Numbered from the stretch's first letter, positions 46,065 through 53,596 are shown. The stretch is DNA of 64,000 bases from Vescimonas sanitatis (GCF_049060325.1 NZ_JBMGPW010000003.1:124001-188000); one strand, 5' to 3'. Made by a program: numbers and translations. The notes: generated by a model from the sequence alone, not told the origin.

Positions 46065-46091
46065 ATGTTGCATAGCATGCGTATTAGATAA
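46065..46091 (+). CDS. Leader peptide, 8 residues
   Basis: ATG nine bases after AGGAGG, coding MLHSMRIR and a TAA stop. Much too short to be an enzyme, but with a stronger ribosome site than the genes it precedes. Such leaders upstream of terminators regulate antibiotic resistance genes by ribosome stalling (erm, cat and tet(M)-type systems). The coding segment GCATAGCATGC is near-complementary to 46200-46211, so its translation could change the folding of the leader RNA (inference). Confidence 0.6.
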   Translation: MLHSMRIR

Positions 46092-46300
46092 GCATTGAAA
46101 AAAAGGATTTTCCCATTTTCAACATGGGCTTTTTTGTCATGCTTATTTTGCGGATGCTATACAAAAAACTAACGACGTATAGATATAGTATAGACATAGT
46201 GCAAGCTATGCCTTAGTTTTGTTGTACTGCTCTGTGCATTATAAATGCAGGTCAATGCTCATGTTGAGGATTGACCTGCATTTTTTTGTGTAAAAAGGAC
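46092..46300 (+). promoter_or_regulatory. Transcription attenuator region
   Basis: A weak hairpin (CCCAT/ATGGG with a T-run, 46112-46135), a middle stem (AAAACTAA with TTAGTTTT, enclosing CATAG/CTATG) and a perfect 12-bp stem ATGCAGGTCAAT/ATTGACCTGCAT (46245-46256 and 46270-46281) followed by a run of T. The last is a textbook intrinsic terminator placed 26 bases before the KTR gene, so transcripts must pass it to reach the cargo. Confidence 0.7.
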
Positions 46301-46312
46301 GAGTGAAATATA

Positions 46313-46498
46313 ATGCTTAAAAAATATTGGATAAAATGTCCGATTTGTAACGGAAAGACGAGAGTTCAAGTATTTCATAATACTGTATTAAAAGATTTTC
46401 CTCTTTTCTGCCCTAAATGCAAATTGACGCATATCATTGATGTAGAAAAATTAGAGATTGTAATCAAAAATACAGAAAAACAAACTTTTATTATTTAG
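46313..46498 (+). CDS. Cysteine-rich KTR domain protein
   Basis: 61 residues. Zinc-ribbon pattern IKCPICNGKTRVQ and LFCPKCKLTHIID, i.e. two CxxC pairs, and the KTR triplet that names the family. Family members sit beside resistance and transfer genes in Tn916- and Tn1549-like elements; function unknown, perhaps nucleic acid binding. Follows the attenuator and precedes the methyltransferase by 16 bases, so it shares their transcript. Confidence 0.85.
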   Translation: MLKKYWIKCPICNGKTRVQVFHNTVLKDFPLFCPKCKLTHIIDVEKLEIVIKNTEKQTFII

Positions 46499-46514
46499 AA
46501 GAAAGGATATAAAA

Positions 46515-47498
46515 ATGAAACGTTTACCTAAATATACGCCTGCGGAAGTACGGAATGATCCATACGGATTTACTTACAAAGAAATGTCGGAAGTTATTGG
46601 CGAGAATGAAGCAAAAGCCTTATATGAAGAATTATATAAGCAATTACCACGCAAAAAAAATCTATCAATGTTGGTAAAAAATATTTGCAAAAGCAGTGAT
46701 ACTGAAAAGTATGTTTACGAACTGAAAGACAACAAATACATTGAAACGGTTTTTATCAAGCGGCGAGATGGTGGAACTGTTTGCGTGAGCACACAAGTCG
46801 GTTGTCCTGTTGGTTGTATTTTTTGTGAGTCCGGGCGAAATGGCTTTGTTCGTAATCTAACATCGTCAGAAATCGTACAACAGATTATATTGTTGCGTCG
46901 AAAAGTAAACCGTATCGTTTTTATGGGTATGGGAGAGCCTTTATTCAATTATGACAACTTGATAAAAGCAATCCATATTCTCCGAGATAGATATGGGCTC
47001 AACTTTCCAACCGACGGCATTACCATATCAACAGTTGGTCCGGTCGATCAATTAAAAAAATTGCGCGAGGAACATCTTAAAATTCAGTTGACAATATCTT
47101 TACACGCAGCAACACAATCTGCAAGAAATCGTATTATTCCTCACATGCGCATATATGCTATTGAAGATGTTGTTAAGCAAGCCTTATCCTATTCTGAAAG
47201 GCATAATCGCAAAATTGTCTTTGCGTATTTGCTTTTACCGGGTATAAATGACCGGCCCTCAGATGTAAGACAACTTGCAAAATGGTTTCGGGGCAAAAAA
47301 GTTATGATTAACGTGTTACAATACAACCCAACAAGCAATTCAAGAATTAAAGCACCACAGAAACGGGAAATAGTTGCATTCAAACATCAATTAGAGCAAG
47401 CAGGACTTGAAGTTACTATGAGAGTTTCTCATGGCAGAGAGATTAACGCGGCTTGTGGACAGTTAGCTAACACATATAATAAATTCAAAAAAAAATGA
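46515..47498 (+). CDS. RlmN/Cfr-family radical SAM methyltransferase
   Basis: 327 residues, ATG after AGAAAGGATATAAAA. Iron-sulfur motif CPVGCIFC (Cys97, 101, 104); the two catalytic cysteines of the RlmN/Cfr mechanism are Cys90 (TVCVSTQ) and Cys314 (NAACGQL). MGMGEPLFN and LQYNPTSNS are also conserved. Family members methylate 23S rRNA A2503: RlmN at C2 (housekeeping), Cfr at C8 (resistance to phenicols, lincosamides, oxazolidinones, pleuromutilins and streptogramin A). This sequence mixes features of both and matches neither as I know them. Being ICE cargo behind an attenuator suggests resistance; not proven. AT-rich. Confidence 0.8.
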   Translation: MKRLPKYTPAEVRNDPYGFTYKEMSEVIGENEAKALYEELYKQLPRKKNLSMLVKNICKSSDTEKYVYELKDNKYIETVFIKRRDGGTVCVSTQVGCPVGCIFCESGRNGFVRNLTSSEIVQQIILLRRKVNRIVFMGMGEPLFNYDNLIKAIHILRDRYGLNFPTDGITISTVGPVDQLKKLREEHLKIQLTISLHAATQSARNRIIPHMRIYAIEDVVKQALSYSERHNRKIVFAYLLLPGINDRPSDVRQLAKWFRGKKVMINVLQYNPTSNSRIKAPQKREIVAFKHQLEQAGLEVTMRVSHGREINAACGQLANTYNKFKKK

Positions 47499-47525
47499 TT
47501 AAAAGTGCCAGACGCATAGACGCAG

Positions 47526-47573
47526 AGCCGATAACGCATTAGGTCAAAAAACCTATGTGTTATCGGCTTTTTT
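47526..47573 (+). terminator. Terminator after the methyltransferase gene
   Basis: Long stem AGCCGATAACGCATTAGGT and ACCTATGTGTTATCGGCT with loop CAAAAA and a following T-run (47568-47573). It closes the attenuated cargo unit. Confidence 0.85.
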
Positions 47574-47971
47574 ATTTAATATTGCGCAAAAGCCGCTGTT
47601 CCCTATTATAGAATGGATTGCGGGTAGTGTATTAAAGTCGCCCTTTTTTAAGGATACGGCGGTATCGGGGAGGTATCGCCGTGTCCATTTTTATTTACTG
47701 TAACCCGCCTAATGCTTTGCGGTCAAAAAAAGCTATGCTCCGCAAGCGGGATATTCCGGCTATGAATGTGAACTGTCAATACATTTAGCTACTGCTTACA
47801 TTTCCTTTGCGCCCGTCCGCGTCTTGCGGACGGGCGCATTTTGCTTTTTTCAACTTTTTTCTGAAAAGCGCACTCAAGAGCCATCTCCCGAACGGGTACG
47901 GAGCGAAAGGGGCAGAGAGGACAAGCCCTTAACTCCCGTCCTCTACTCCACGCGGGAAGGAGGTGAACTCT
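47574..47971 (+). other. Gene-free leader with two long hairpins
   Basis: About 400 bases with no convincing gene. It contains a stem GGATACGGCGGTAT/GTATCGCCGTGTCC (about 47653-47684, with G-U pairs) and a perfect 12-bp stem GCGCCCGTCCGC/GCGGACGGGCGC (47809-47820 and 47826-47837) followed by T-rich sequence, a terminator. The ribosome site GAAGGAGG for the sigma-like gene is at its end. Probably the regulated leader of the recombination genes. Confidence 0.5.
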
Positions 47972-48409
47972 ATGGAGCTATCTTCTTCCGACAAGGAAAG
48001 AATACAACATCAGTACGACGCATTAGCAAAGAAAACTTTGGTCGGCGAAGCGAAAAGCCACCGCCGCACTCTTGCGAAACGCGCAGCACGCGAAGTTACT
48101 TTTTCGGATTTGAGCGAAAGCGAACTCGCGCAGCTTTTCACAACGGACGAATACGAAAGCGATTATTTCCGTTTTCAAGTGTCCGGCTTTGATGTACTCG
48201 TCAAAAATGAACTGCTTGCCGAAGCCCTTAACGCTTTGCCCGAAAGGAAACGCGACATTATCCTTTTGTCCTACTTCTTGGATATGAGCGACGCGGAAAT
48301 TGGCGAACTGCTGAATGTTGTACGCACGACGGTTTTCCGGCACAGGAAATCCGCGCTTGCGAAAATCAAACAGTATTTGGAGGGAAAAGCAGATGATGAA
48401 TACCGTTAG
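47972..48409 (+). CDS. Sigma-70 family RNA polymerase sigma factor-like protein of the ICE
   Basis: 145 residues; I chose the ATG eight bases after GGAGG. C-terminal region 4 (LNALPERKRDIILLSYFLDMSDAEIGELLNVVRTTVFRHRKSALAKIK, with helix-turn-helix). The N-terminal part lacks a clear region 2. Homologue of the gene at 20885. Likely regulator of ICE transfer. Overlaps the next gene by 17 bases. Confidence 0.78.
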   Translation: MELSSSDKERIQHQYDALAKKTLVGEAKSHRRTLAKRAAREVTFSDLSESELAQLFTTDEYESDYFRFQVSGFDVLVKNELLAEALNALPERKRDIILLSYFLDMSDAEIGELLNVVRTTVFRHRKSALAKIKQYLEGKADDEYR

Positions 48410-48635
48410 GAAGTCTGAAAATCTGTTGCCGTTCCCTGTCATTTCCGCAGCGGCAAACGGCGACACAACCGCCATGTGCGCGATCTTGAAGCACTACGAG
48501 GGTTACATAGCGAAACTTTGTACCCGCACGCTGAAAGACGACGCGGGCAATACCTATTCCTATGTGGACGAGGAAATGCGTAACAGGCTGCAAGTGCGCC
48601 TTATTACCCGCACCCTTGCTTTTCATGTAGGATAA
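48393..48635 (+). CDS. Helix-turn-helix-type conjugative transposon protein of the ICE
   Basis: 80 residues; ATG after GGAGGGAAAAGCAG. Pattern LPFPVISAAANGDTTAMCAILKHYEGYIAKLC, then RLQVRLITRTLAF. Same family as 21321-21521 of element 3 and longer by a central DDAGNTYSYVDEEM segment. It resembles sigma region 2 and could pair with the sigma-like protein encoded just upstream (inference). Confidence 0.75.
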   Translation: MMNTVRKSENLLPFPVISAAANGDTTAMCAILKHYEGYIAKLCTRTLKDDAGNTYSYVDEEMRNRLQVRLITRTLAFHVG

Positions 48636-49093
48636 TCTTTTAGCCCATGCGGGGAGCGTGTCCCCTTTCCACGCTTCCCGTTATGGGCTATTTGTCGTTC
48701 CGCAAAAGCATATCCGCTGTTGATGTGCTTTTGCAGGCCGACAAAGCCTATTGTTCTTTGACAAAGAAAGCGGCCTTTGGTGCGCAGCATAACAGGCAAA
48801 CGGGTACATTCCGTCTGTACCGAGCCAGTCGGCGGGTACGCCATGACAGCTTTTCCCCATAGGGGAAAAGCCGAGCGAGAACTACCGCGCCGTAAAACAG
48901 GTTTAGCAGCTTGTGGGCGACGACATACAAGGCGGCACAATGATACTCCCGCGTTGAACACCCTCAAAGTATTGCGCGGCGCACCCATAAGCATGGGCCG
49001 GGGTGAAACTCCCGTGAGGTTGCAGCTAACAACCGCCCGTTTTTGCCTTTTGACGAATATAGTTTATCCATACAGGAAAAGGAGGTTTTTCTA
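48636..49093 (+). other. Gene-free, strongly structured region; candidate RNA
   Basis: About 440 bases without a credible gene and with several good hairpins. These are TAGCCCAT/ATGGGCTA enclosing GGGGAGCGTG/CACGCTTCCC (48641-48690), GCAAAAGCA/TGCTTTTGC (about 48701-48733), GGTAC/GTACC (about 48808-48822), GCTTTTCCCC/GGGGAAAAGC (48849-48871), and GGTTG/CAACC near 49018-49034. Only the first two could serve as terminators. A structured RNA or an attachment or replication site are the alternatives; I recognise no known family. Confidence 0.4.
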
Positions 49094-49267
49094 ATGGATA
49101 AAAAACAGACAATTACAACCGAACGCAAAATAGGGAAAATCACCTATCTTGTTCAAGCGTTGCCGAGTGAAAAGGCAACCGATACAATCCATAAAAAGAT
49201 TGAGAAACTCATTGTAAAGGATTTGCAGAAAAAGCCCGGAAATCCGGGATTTTTAGCGTCCGAGTAG
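49094..49267 (+). CDS. TnpW-type transposon-encoded protein of the ICE
   Basis: 57 residues, ATG after AAAAGGAGGTTTTTCTA. Core TERKIGKITYLVQALPSEKATDTIHKKIEKL matches the TnpW-type proteins of the three inner elements, here directly before the ICE recombinase. Its occurrence in all four elements next to recombination genes suggests a shared accessory role. Confidence 0.72.
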   Translation: MDKKQTITTERKIGKITYLVQALPSEKATDTIHKKIEKLIVKDLQKKPGNPGFLASE

Positions 49268-49344
49268 TGCATTAGGCGGCGGGATATGGTATAATGATAG
49301 CAACACATTATACCTGTTTATTCGGCTGTCGGAAAGGAGGACTA

Positions 49345-51018
49345 ATGTTACAGTCGAATAAAATCACCGCCCTTTACTGCCGTTTAAGTCAAGAGGATAT
49401 GCAAGCCGGAGAAAGCGGAAGCATACAGCACCAAAAAATGATACTTCAACGCTATGCGGACGAACACCATTTTTTGAACACAAAGTTTTTTGTGGACGAC
49501 GGATTTTCCGGCGTGAGTTTTGAGCGCGAGGGGCTGCAAGCGATGTTGCAGGAAGTGGAAGCCGGACGAGTGGCGACGGTCATTACCAAAGACCTTTCCC
49601 GTCTTGGCAGAAACTATCTGAAAACGGGCGAACTCATAGAGATTGTATTTCCCGAAAACGGAGTACGCTATATCGCGATCAACGACGGAGTTGACACAGC
49701 GCGGGAGGATAACGAGTTTACCCCCTTGCGGAACTGGTTTAACGAGTTTTACGCCCGCGACACAAGCAAGAAAATCCGCGCAGTTAAACAGGCACAGGCG
49801 CAAAAAGGCGAGCGCGTCAACGGGGAATATCCATACGGCTATATCCCAGACCCGAACAACCGCCACCACCTTATACCCGACCCGGAAACCGCGCCGATTG
49901 TCAAACAGGTTTTCGCTATGTTTGTTAGCGGCGTGCGTATGTGCGAAATCCAAAAATGGCTTGCGGAAAACAAAGTCTTGACGATTGGAGCGTTGCGCTA
50001 TCAGCGTACAGGACAGGCGCGGTATCAGCGGGCAATGATCGCCCCCTATACTTGGCCGGACAAAACGCTCTATGACATATTAGCAAGGCAGGAATATTTA
50101 GGGCATACCATAACCGCGAAAACTCACAAGGTATCCTACAAGTCGAAAAAGACCCGGAAGAACGAAGAAGAACAACGCTATTTCTTCCCAAACACCCATG
50201 AGCCGCTTGTTGACGAGGAAACCTTTGAACTTGCGCAAAAGCGGATTGCTACCCGCCACCGCCCGACAAAAGCAGCGGAGATTGATATTTTTTCCGGCTT
50301 GCTGTTTTGCGCTGGTTGCAGACATAAGATGTATTACCAACAGGGCGTAAATATCGAGCCGCGCAAGTTTTCCTATTCTTGCGGCGCATGGCGCAACAGG
50401 GCAAGGACAGGCAGCGAGTGTACCTCTCATTATATCCGCAAAAACGTACTTCTTGATTTAGTGCTGGAAGATATGCGGCGGGTTTTGCGGTATGTTAAGG
50501 AACACGAACAGGACTTTATCTGTAAAGCTACCGAGTACGGCGACATGGAAGCGAGAAAGGCATTAGCGCAGCAGCAAAAGGAACTTTTCAAAGCACAGGC
50601 GCGTATGACCGAACTTGACACGCTTTTCCGCAAGCTGTATGAGGACAACGCATTAGGCAGACTGACAGATGAACGGTTTGTGTTTCTAACTTCCGGCTAT
50701 GAGGACGAAAAGAAATCCCTTGCCGCAAGGATAGACGAGTTACAACAGCAGATCGCAACCGTTACCGAGCGAAAAAGGGATATATCAAGGTTTATTCAGA
50801 TTGTCGGGAAATACAGCGACATACAGGAATTGACCTATGAAAACGTCCATGAGTTTATCGACCGTATTTTGATACATGAATTAGACCGGGAAACCAACAC
50901 CCGGAAAATCGAAATCCATTATAGCTTTGTCGGACAGGTTGATACCGAGCAGGAGCCGACGCAAGTTGTCAACCATGACCGCCGCAACATGGTAGATGTA
51001 AAAAGTATCGCTATCTAA
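49345..51018 (+). CDS. Large serine recombinase of the ICE (TnpX type)
   Basis: 557 residues; start ATG after GGAAAGGAGGACTA. Catalytic serine in YCRLS (Ser15). Resolvase and recombinase domains, zinc ribbon (CAGCRHKMYY, then YSCGAWRNRARTGSEC), coiled coil, C-terminus HYSFVGQVDTEQ. Ends about 8 bases before the ICE right end. It integrates and excises the ICE; the present target is another serine recombinase gene. Confidence 0.93.
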   Translation: MLQSNKITALYCRLSQEDMQAGESGSIQHQKMILQRYADEHHFLNTKFFVDDGFSGVSFEREGLQAMLQEVEAGRVATVITKDLSRLGRNYLKTGELIEIVFPENGVRYIAINDGVDTAREDNEFTPLRNWFNEFYARDTSKKIRAVKQAQAQKGERVNGEYPYGYIPDPNNRHHLIPDPETAPIVKQVFAMFVSGVRMCEIQKWLAENKVLTIGALRYQRTGQARYQRAMIAPYTWPDKTLYDILARQEYLGHTITAKTHKVSYKSKKTRKNEEEQRYFFPNTHEPLVDEETFELAQKRIATRHRPTKAAEIDIFSGLLFCAGCRHKMYYQQGVNIEPRKFSYSCGAWRNRARTGSECTSHYIRKNVLLDLVLEDMRRVLRYVKEHEQDFICKATEYGDMEARKALAQQQKELFKAQARMTELDTLFRKLYEDNALGRLTDERFVFLTSGYEDEKKSLAARIDELQQQIATVTERKRDISRFIQIVGKYSDIQELTYENVHEFIDRILIHELDRETNTRKIEIHYSFVGQVDTEQEPTQVVNHDRRNMVDVKSIAI

Positions 51019-51025
51019 CCCCAGC

Positions 51026-51205
51026 AAAATTCGCGCCGGAATAGCCATCGTCCACATAAAATCTGGTGTTCTGGAACCCATTCTCATCGGCGTACTTTTG
51101 CAGGATAAGTTTTTGGTTCTGGATACTGTTGGAGTCGCCCTCCAGATTATCATCTCGGGACAGACGGCAATAGAGCGCCGTGATCTTTTGGTTTGGCTGT
51201 AACAT
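51026..51205 (-). pseudogene. Serine recombinase of the vanG element, N-terminal fragment
   Basis: About 60 codons: MLQPNQKITALYCRLSRDDN (catalytic Ser16), then a resolvase domain to DDGYSGANF, after which the family RPGF sequence is lost and a stop follows. ATG after GGAGGTCAAT. The rest of the gene should lie beyond the ICE left end, outside the window. The break coincides with the ICE right end, so the ICE integrated into this gene at or near the ANF codons. Confidence 0.85.
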
Positions 51206-51228
51206 ATTGACCTCCTTCATAAAACGCC

Positions 51229-51273
51229 AAACCGATTGAGAGATTGCAACCATACAATACCCTCAATCGGTTT
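51229..51273 (-). terminator. Hairpin between the hypothetical gene and the recombinase
   Basis: A 12-bp perfect stem AAACCGATTGAG/CTCAATCGGTTT with a 21-base loop, just upstream of the recombinase ribosome site. On the minus strand it is followed by GGCGTTTT. It may terminate the mobilization transcript or act in recombinase control. One arm extended to 15 bases recurs at 62527. Confidence 0.5.
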
Positions 51274-51296
51274 GTTTGTCTATGCGAACCTGTTTT

Positions 51297-51563
51297 TCAG
51301 GCGGAAATATTTTTTGCGTCCTGCTCCAGGTCGATGACCTGTTTCATAAGATCGACCGTAGATTGCGTTCCTCCGAAACTGAATTCCGCGAACACAATGT
51401 ACTCTCTGCCGCATACATGCTGTCGGCGGCTTTTTATAATCTTGCCGTCCCTTTCTTCCACTGCGGTATCCCGCACTGCCTTGGCAGAGGGAATATCCTC
51501 ATCTCCATGCTTTTCTTCACTGTAGGAGCGGGGACGCTCATTGTATTTGAATTTATACGCCAT
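51297..51563 (-). CDS. Conserved hypothetical protein of the vanG element
   Basis: 88 residues, ATG after AAAGGAACGAT. Charged and soluble: MAYKFKYNERPRSYSEEKHG, then HVCGREYIVFAEFSFGGTQS and a helical acidic end. No family that I can name. It lies between the relaxase and the recombinase, transcribed with them, so probably a mobilization or recombination accessory gene. Confidence 0.6.
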   Translation of the reverse strand: MAYKFKYNERPRSYSEEKHGDEDIPSAKAVRDTAVEERDGKIIKSRRQHVCGREYIVFAEFSFGGTQSTVDLMKQVIDLEQDAKNISA

Positions 51564-51613
51564 ATCGTTCCTTTCCCCTGACGCTACAGTCAGGCAACAA
51601 AAATAGCAGACCG

Positions 51614-51859
51614 TTACATGGTCTGCTGCTGTGTTTGTTCTGCCTGCTGATCTTCGGTCCACTGCTGTTCTGTAGATGATTGCTCATCCTGTGTGAGCAC
51701 CATGGCTACGCCGGCCACCAGTCCGATGACAGCGCCGATATTTTTGGCTTCCTGTTCTGCCTGGATACGGCGGTAACGTTCCTCGACATCTTCGTTACCA
51801 TCATCCAGTAACGCTCCAGTTACCGCCAGACCATACAGTCCAGCGTGGAGCGGCTTCAT
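51614..51859 (-). CDS. Possible separate small protein in the relaxase frame
   Basis: An ATG (51857-51859) overlaps the stop of the MobB-like gene as ATGA and would give an 81-residue protein: MKPLHAGLYGLAVTGALLDD, a hydrophobic segment IGAVIGLVAGVAMVLT and a Gln/Glu-rich end. It is in the same frame as the relaxase, so it may be only the relaxase C-terminus, or it may be made both ways. Listed as an alternative product. Confidence 0.35.
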   Translation of the reverse strand: MKPLHAGLYGLAVTGALLDDGNEDVEERYRRIQAEQEAKNIGAVIGLVAGVAMVLTQDEQSSTEQQWTEDQQAEQTQQQTM

Positions 51860-53080
51860 AGAAACAGGTTGCGGATGTTGCTGACCACTGTCGCTGTGCC
51901 ATACCCCATCCCCAGCAGTGCCGCCACGATGAGCAGTACCAGTACGATCCATTTGGCCACTACGATCAGGTCGAAGTCCGGAAGCCAGTCCAGCCATTTG
52001 CAGGAATGCTTTTCTTTCTTCTTCCCAGCCTGTTCCAGCAGAGTGGTCATCTCCGTCAACGATTTCTGGATCTCCGCCATGCTGTTCTGCACCGCTGTCA
52101 GGTCTGTGTGTGATCTCAGGTTCGGAATATACTCCCGCATTCCACGCACTTCCCACCCGATGGATTCTGTCTTCTGTGTCAGCATCGTCAGAGCCTCCGG
52201 CAACGGACACTGGATGACAATGGGCGTGATCGGTGAACTCGACTCCTGCGCTGTCGGCTGCGGTGAAGGCTCGGGCCGGTTCAGGGCCATGAGCTCGTCC
52301 ATAGATAATTTCTTCTCTGATCCTGAATTCATATTCCATGTTCTCCTTTAGATATTTGTCACCGAACAGCAAACGGTCCCGACACTGCCAGCCACTCGGC
52401 GTGGTATAGGTGATATTCTTTCGGGACTTTTCCCAGCGAACCTTGTAGCCCTCGCTCTCCATCAGCGCAATGAACTCCTCGCGGTTGGAAGCGTGGCGCA
52501 TACAGTCATTGATGATATTCATGAGCTGCAGCTTCTTGCTCTGACCACGGGCCGCCGTGTGATACTCTCCGATGGTCATAGTCTTTGTTTTCTGCTTTTG
52601 TTCCCTGGGTTGAAATACAGGAAGTGAAAACTCCTTGCAGACCATGTCGTTGCGTTGCCGCAGTTCCTGGAGCTGCTCCTTTGCGATATGCAGTTTCCGT
52701 CCGGTATCGAAATTGACCGAGTTGATGAGGAAGTGGGAATGGATGTGCTCACGGTCTGTGTGGGTGCAGACCAGAACTTCGTATCCCTCATAGTACTCGG
52801 CCAGCTTCAGCGCGGCCGCGTGAGCGGTGACCGGGTCGACTGCTTCGCCTTTCGGGAAGCTCTGTACCATGTGATAGAACAGTACACCGTCCGTCTTGTG
52901 GTAGAGCCGCTTGGTGGTCATGAAATCCGCGTAGACAGATTCCGGCTGACAGTTGATACCTGTGACCAACTGCTGCCCCTCGAACTCGGTCTTTTTATCC
53001 TGCATGGTATACCGCATCACGGCGCTCATGCATCCGGTGGTCTGGCCCCGCTTGTAGTTTGTGAAGCTGATGATAGCCAT
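51614..53080 (-). CDS. Relaxase of the vanG element
   Basis: 488 residues. The N-terminal relaxase domain (MAIISFTNYKRGQTTGCMSA; metal-binding motif HTDREHIHSHFLINS near residue 105) covers about 1-260. The frame then continues through a Gly/Asp/His-rich region, including GTGWEEERKAFL, to an end with EQTQQQTM. In codons about 250-408 it overlaps a complete gene in another frame (51856-52332). The tail resembles relaxase tails that I recall from other conjugative elements, so read-through to 51614 is probably real. Confidence 0.75.
   Translation of the reverse strand: MAIISFTNYKRGQTTGCMSAVMRYTMQDKKTEFEGQQLVTGINCQPESVYADFMTTKRLYHKTDGVLFYHMVQSFPKGEAVDPVTAHAAALKLAEYYEGYEVLVCTHTDREHIHSHFLINSVNFDTGRKLHIAKEQLQELRQRNDMVCKEFSLPVFQPREQKQKTKTMTIGEYHTAARGQSKKLQLMNIINDCMRHASNREEFIALMESEGYKVRWEKSRKNITYTTPSGWQCRDRLLFGDKYLKENMEYEFRIREEIIYGRAHGPEPARAFTAADSAGVEFTDHAHCHPVSVAGGSDDADTEDRIHRVGSAWNAGVYSEPEITHRPDSGAEQHGGDPEIVDGDDHSAGTGWEEERKAFLQMAGLASGLRPDRSGQMDRTGTAHRGGTAGDGVWHSDSGQQHPQPVSMKPLHAGLYGLAVTGALLDDGNEDVEERYRRIQAEQEAKNIGAVIGLVAGVAMVLTQDEQSSTEQQWTEDQQAEQTQQQTM
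51856..52332 (-). CDS. MobB-like membrane mobilization protein (overlapping the relaxase)
   Basis: 158 residues; ATG ten bases after AAAGGAG. Begins MNSGSEKKLSMDELMALNRPEP, with a Pro-rich linker, a helical coiled segment (SMAEIQKSLTEMTTLLEQAG) and one C-terminal membrane helix (about 128-150). The layout matches mobilization membrane proteins that stabilise the relaxase at the coupling site (MobB-like; inference). It is entirely inside the relaxase reading frame in another phase. Confidence 0.6.
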   Translation of the reverse strand: MNSGSEKKLSMDELMALNRPEPSPQPTAQESSSPITPIVIQCPLPEALTMLTQKTESIGWEVRGMREYIPNLRSHTDLTAVQNSMAEIQKSLTEMTTLLEQAGKKKEKHSCKWLDWLPDFDLIVVAKWIVLVLLIVAALLGMGYGTATVVSNIRNLFL

Positions 53081-53083
53081 AGC

Positions 53084-53395
53084 TTACCAGCGCTTTCGTT
53101 CAAGGATCATCCGAACGGCACCACAGAGTTCAGAGAACGCCCGACATACGCTTTCCAGATCGATCACGGTCACTCGTCCCATGTGCGCCAGGGTGACGAG
53201 CTGGTTCAGATTTCTGCCGATGGACTTCAGCTCCTTCAGCACTTCTTTCAGGCCGTCGATGACCACCACCTGCTTTCCCAGGCAGCAGGCAGTGACGTAG
53301 TCGCTCATGGACATCCCGGACTGCTTCGCCAACTCCTTGATGGCCTCCCGGTCTGTGGACGCCATGCGGGTGCTGAATTTAACATCTTTTTTCAT
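53084..53395 (-). CDS. MobC-type relaxosome protein of the vanG element
   Basis: 103 residues. MKKDVKFSTRMASTDREAIK, then SGMSMSDYVTACCLGK (ribbon-helix-helix-like), then the family block GRNLNQLVTLAHMG. Ribosome site GGAGGAAACGAC before the ATG. It ends three bases before the relaxase start, so the two are co-transcribed. It probably binds an oriT in the 200 gene-free bases upstream (53396-53596), which I could not define. Confidence 0.85.
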   Translation of the reverse strand: MKKDVKFSTRMASTDREAIKELAKQSGMSMSDYVTACCLGKQVVVIDGLKEVLKELKSIGRNLNQLVTLAHMGRVTVIDLESVCRAFSELCGAVRMILERKRW

Positions 53396-53596
53396 GTCGT
53401 TTCCTCCAAATCGTAGATAAAGTGGGCCCGGGCTTCTGCCCGGAATTCATGCGGAAGTCGGGCAGCGGCGTTGCCGCAGACCAGACAAACGCGATGCTGG
53501 CCACCTCCAAGGAGGTGATTTCCCTGCACCGAACACCCGCGCTCCGCTTTCGGCCACAAATGGCCACAAACGGCGTTTCTTTTTCCCTGCGGGTGT

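Larger units (their letters stand above)
1..51026 (+). mobile_element. Right part of a CTn2/CTn5-like integrative conjugative element (ICE)
   Basis: Backbone genes in conserved order (virD4, maff2, TrbL-like, PrgI, VirB4, NlpC/P60, topB, anti-restriction protein, TTRAP, relaxase/MobC, large serine recombinase) define a Tn1549-type conjugation module with a serine recombinase at the right end, as in C. difficile CTn2/CTn5. The left end is outside the window because virD4 is already open at base 1. The right end is placed at about 51022-51029, where an opposite-strand recombinase gene loses its family sequence just after the ICE recombinase stop codon. The length includes three nested elements; without them the visible backbone is about 24 kb. 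Confidence 0.85.

Noticed and set aside
46065..46300. Leader of a tet(M)/tet(W)-type gene
   Set aside because: The arrangement is reminiscent, but no ribosomal protection gene follows; the downstream genes are a KTR protein and a radical SAM enzyme.
46515..47498. Calling the radical SAM enzyme cfr or rlmN
   Set aside because: Signature residues fit the superfamily but the sequence mixes features of both; naming it would claim a phenotype not shown.
53396..53596. A gene in the region between mobC and the RepA-type ATPase of the vanG element
   Set aside because: Frames there are short or shadows, with no ribosome site; it more likely holds cis-acting mobilization sequence.
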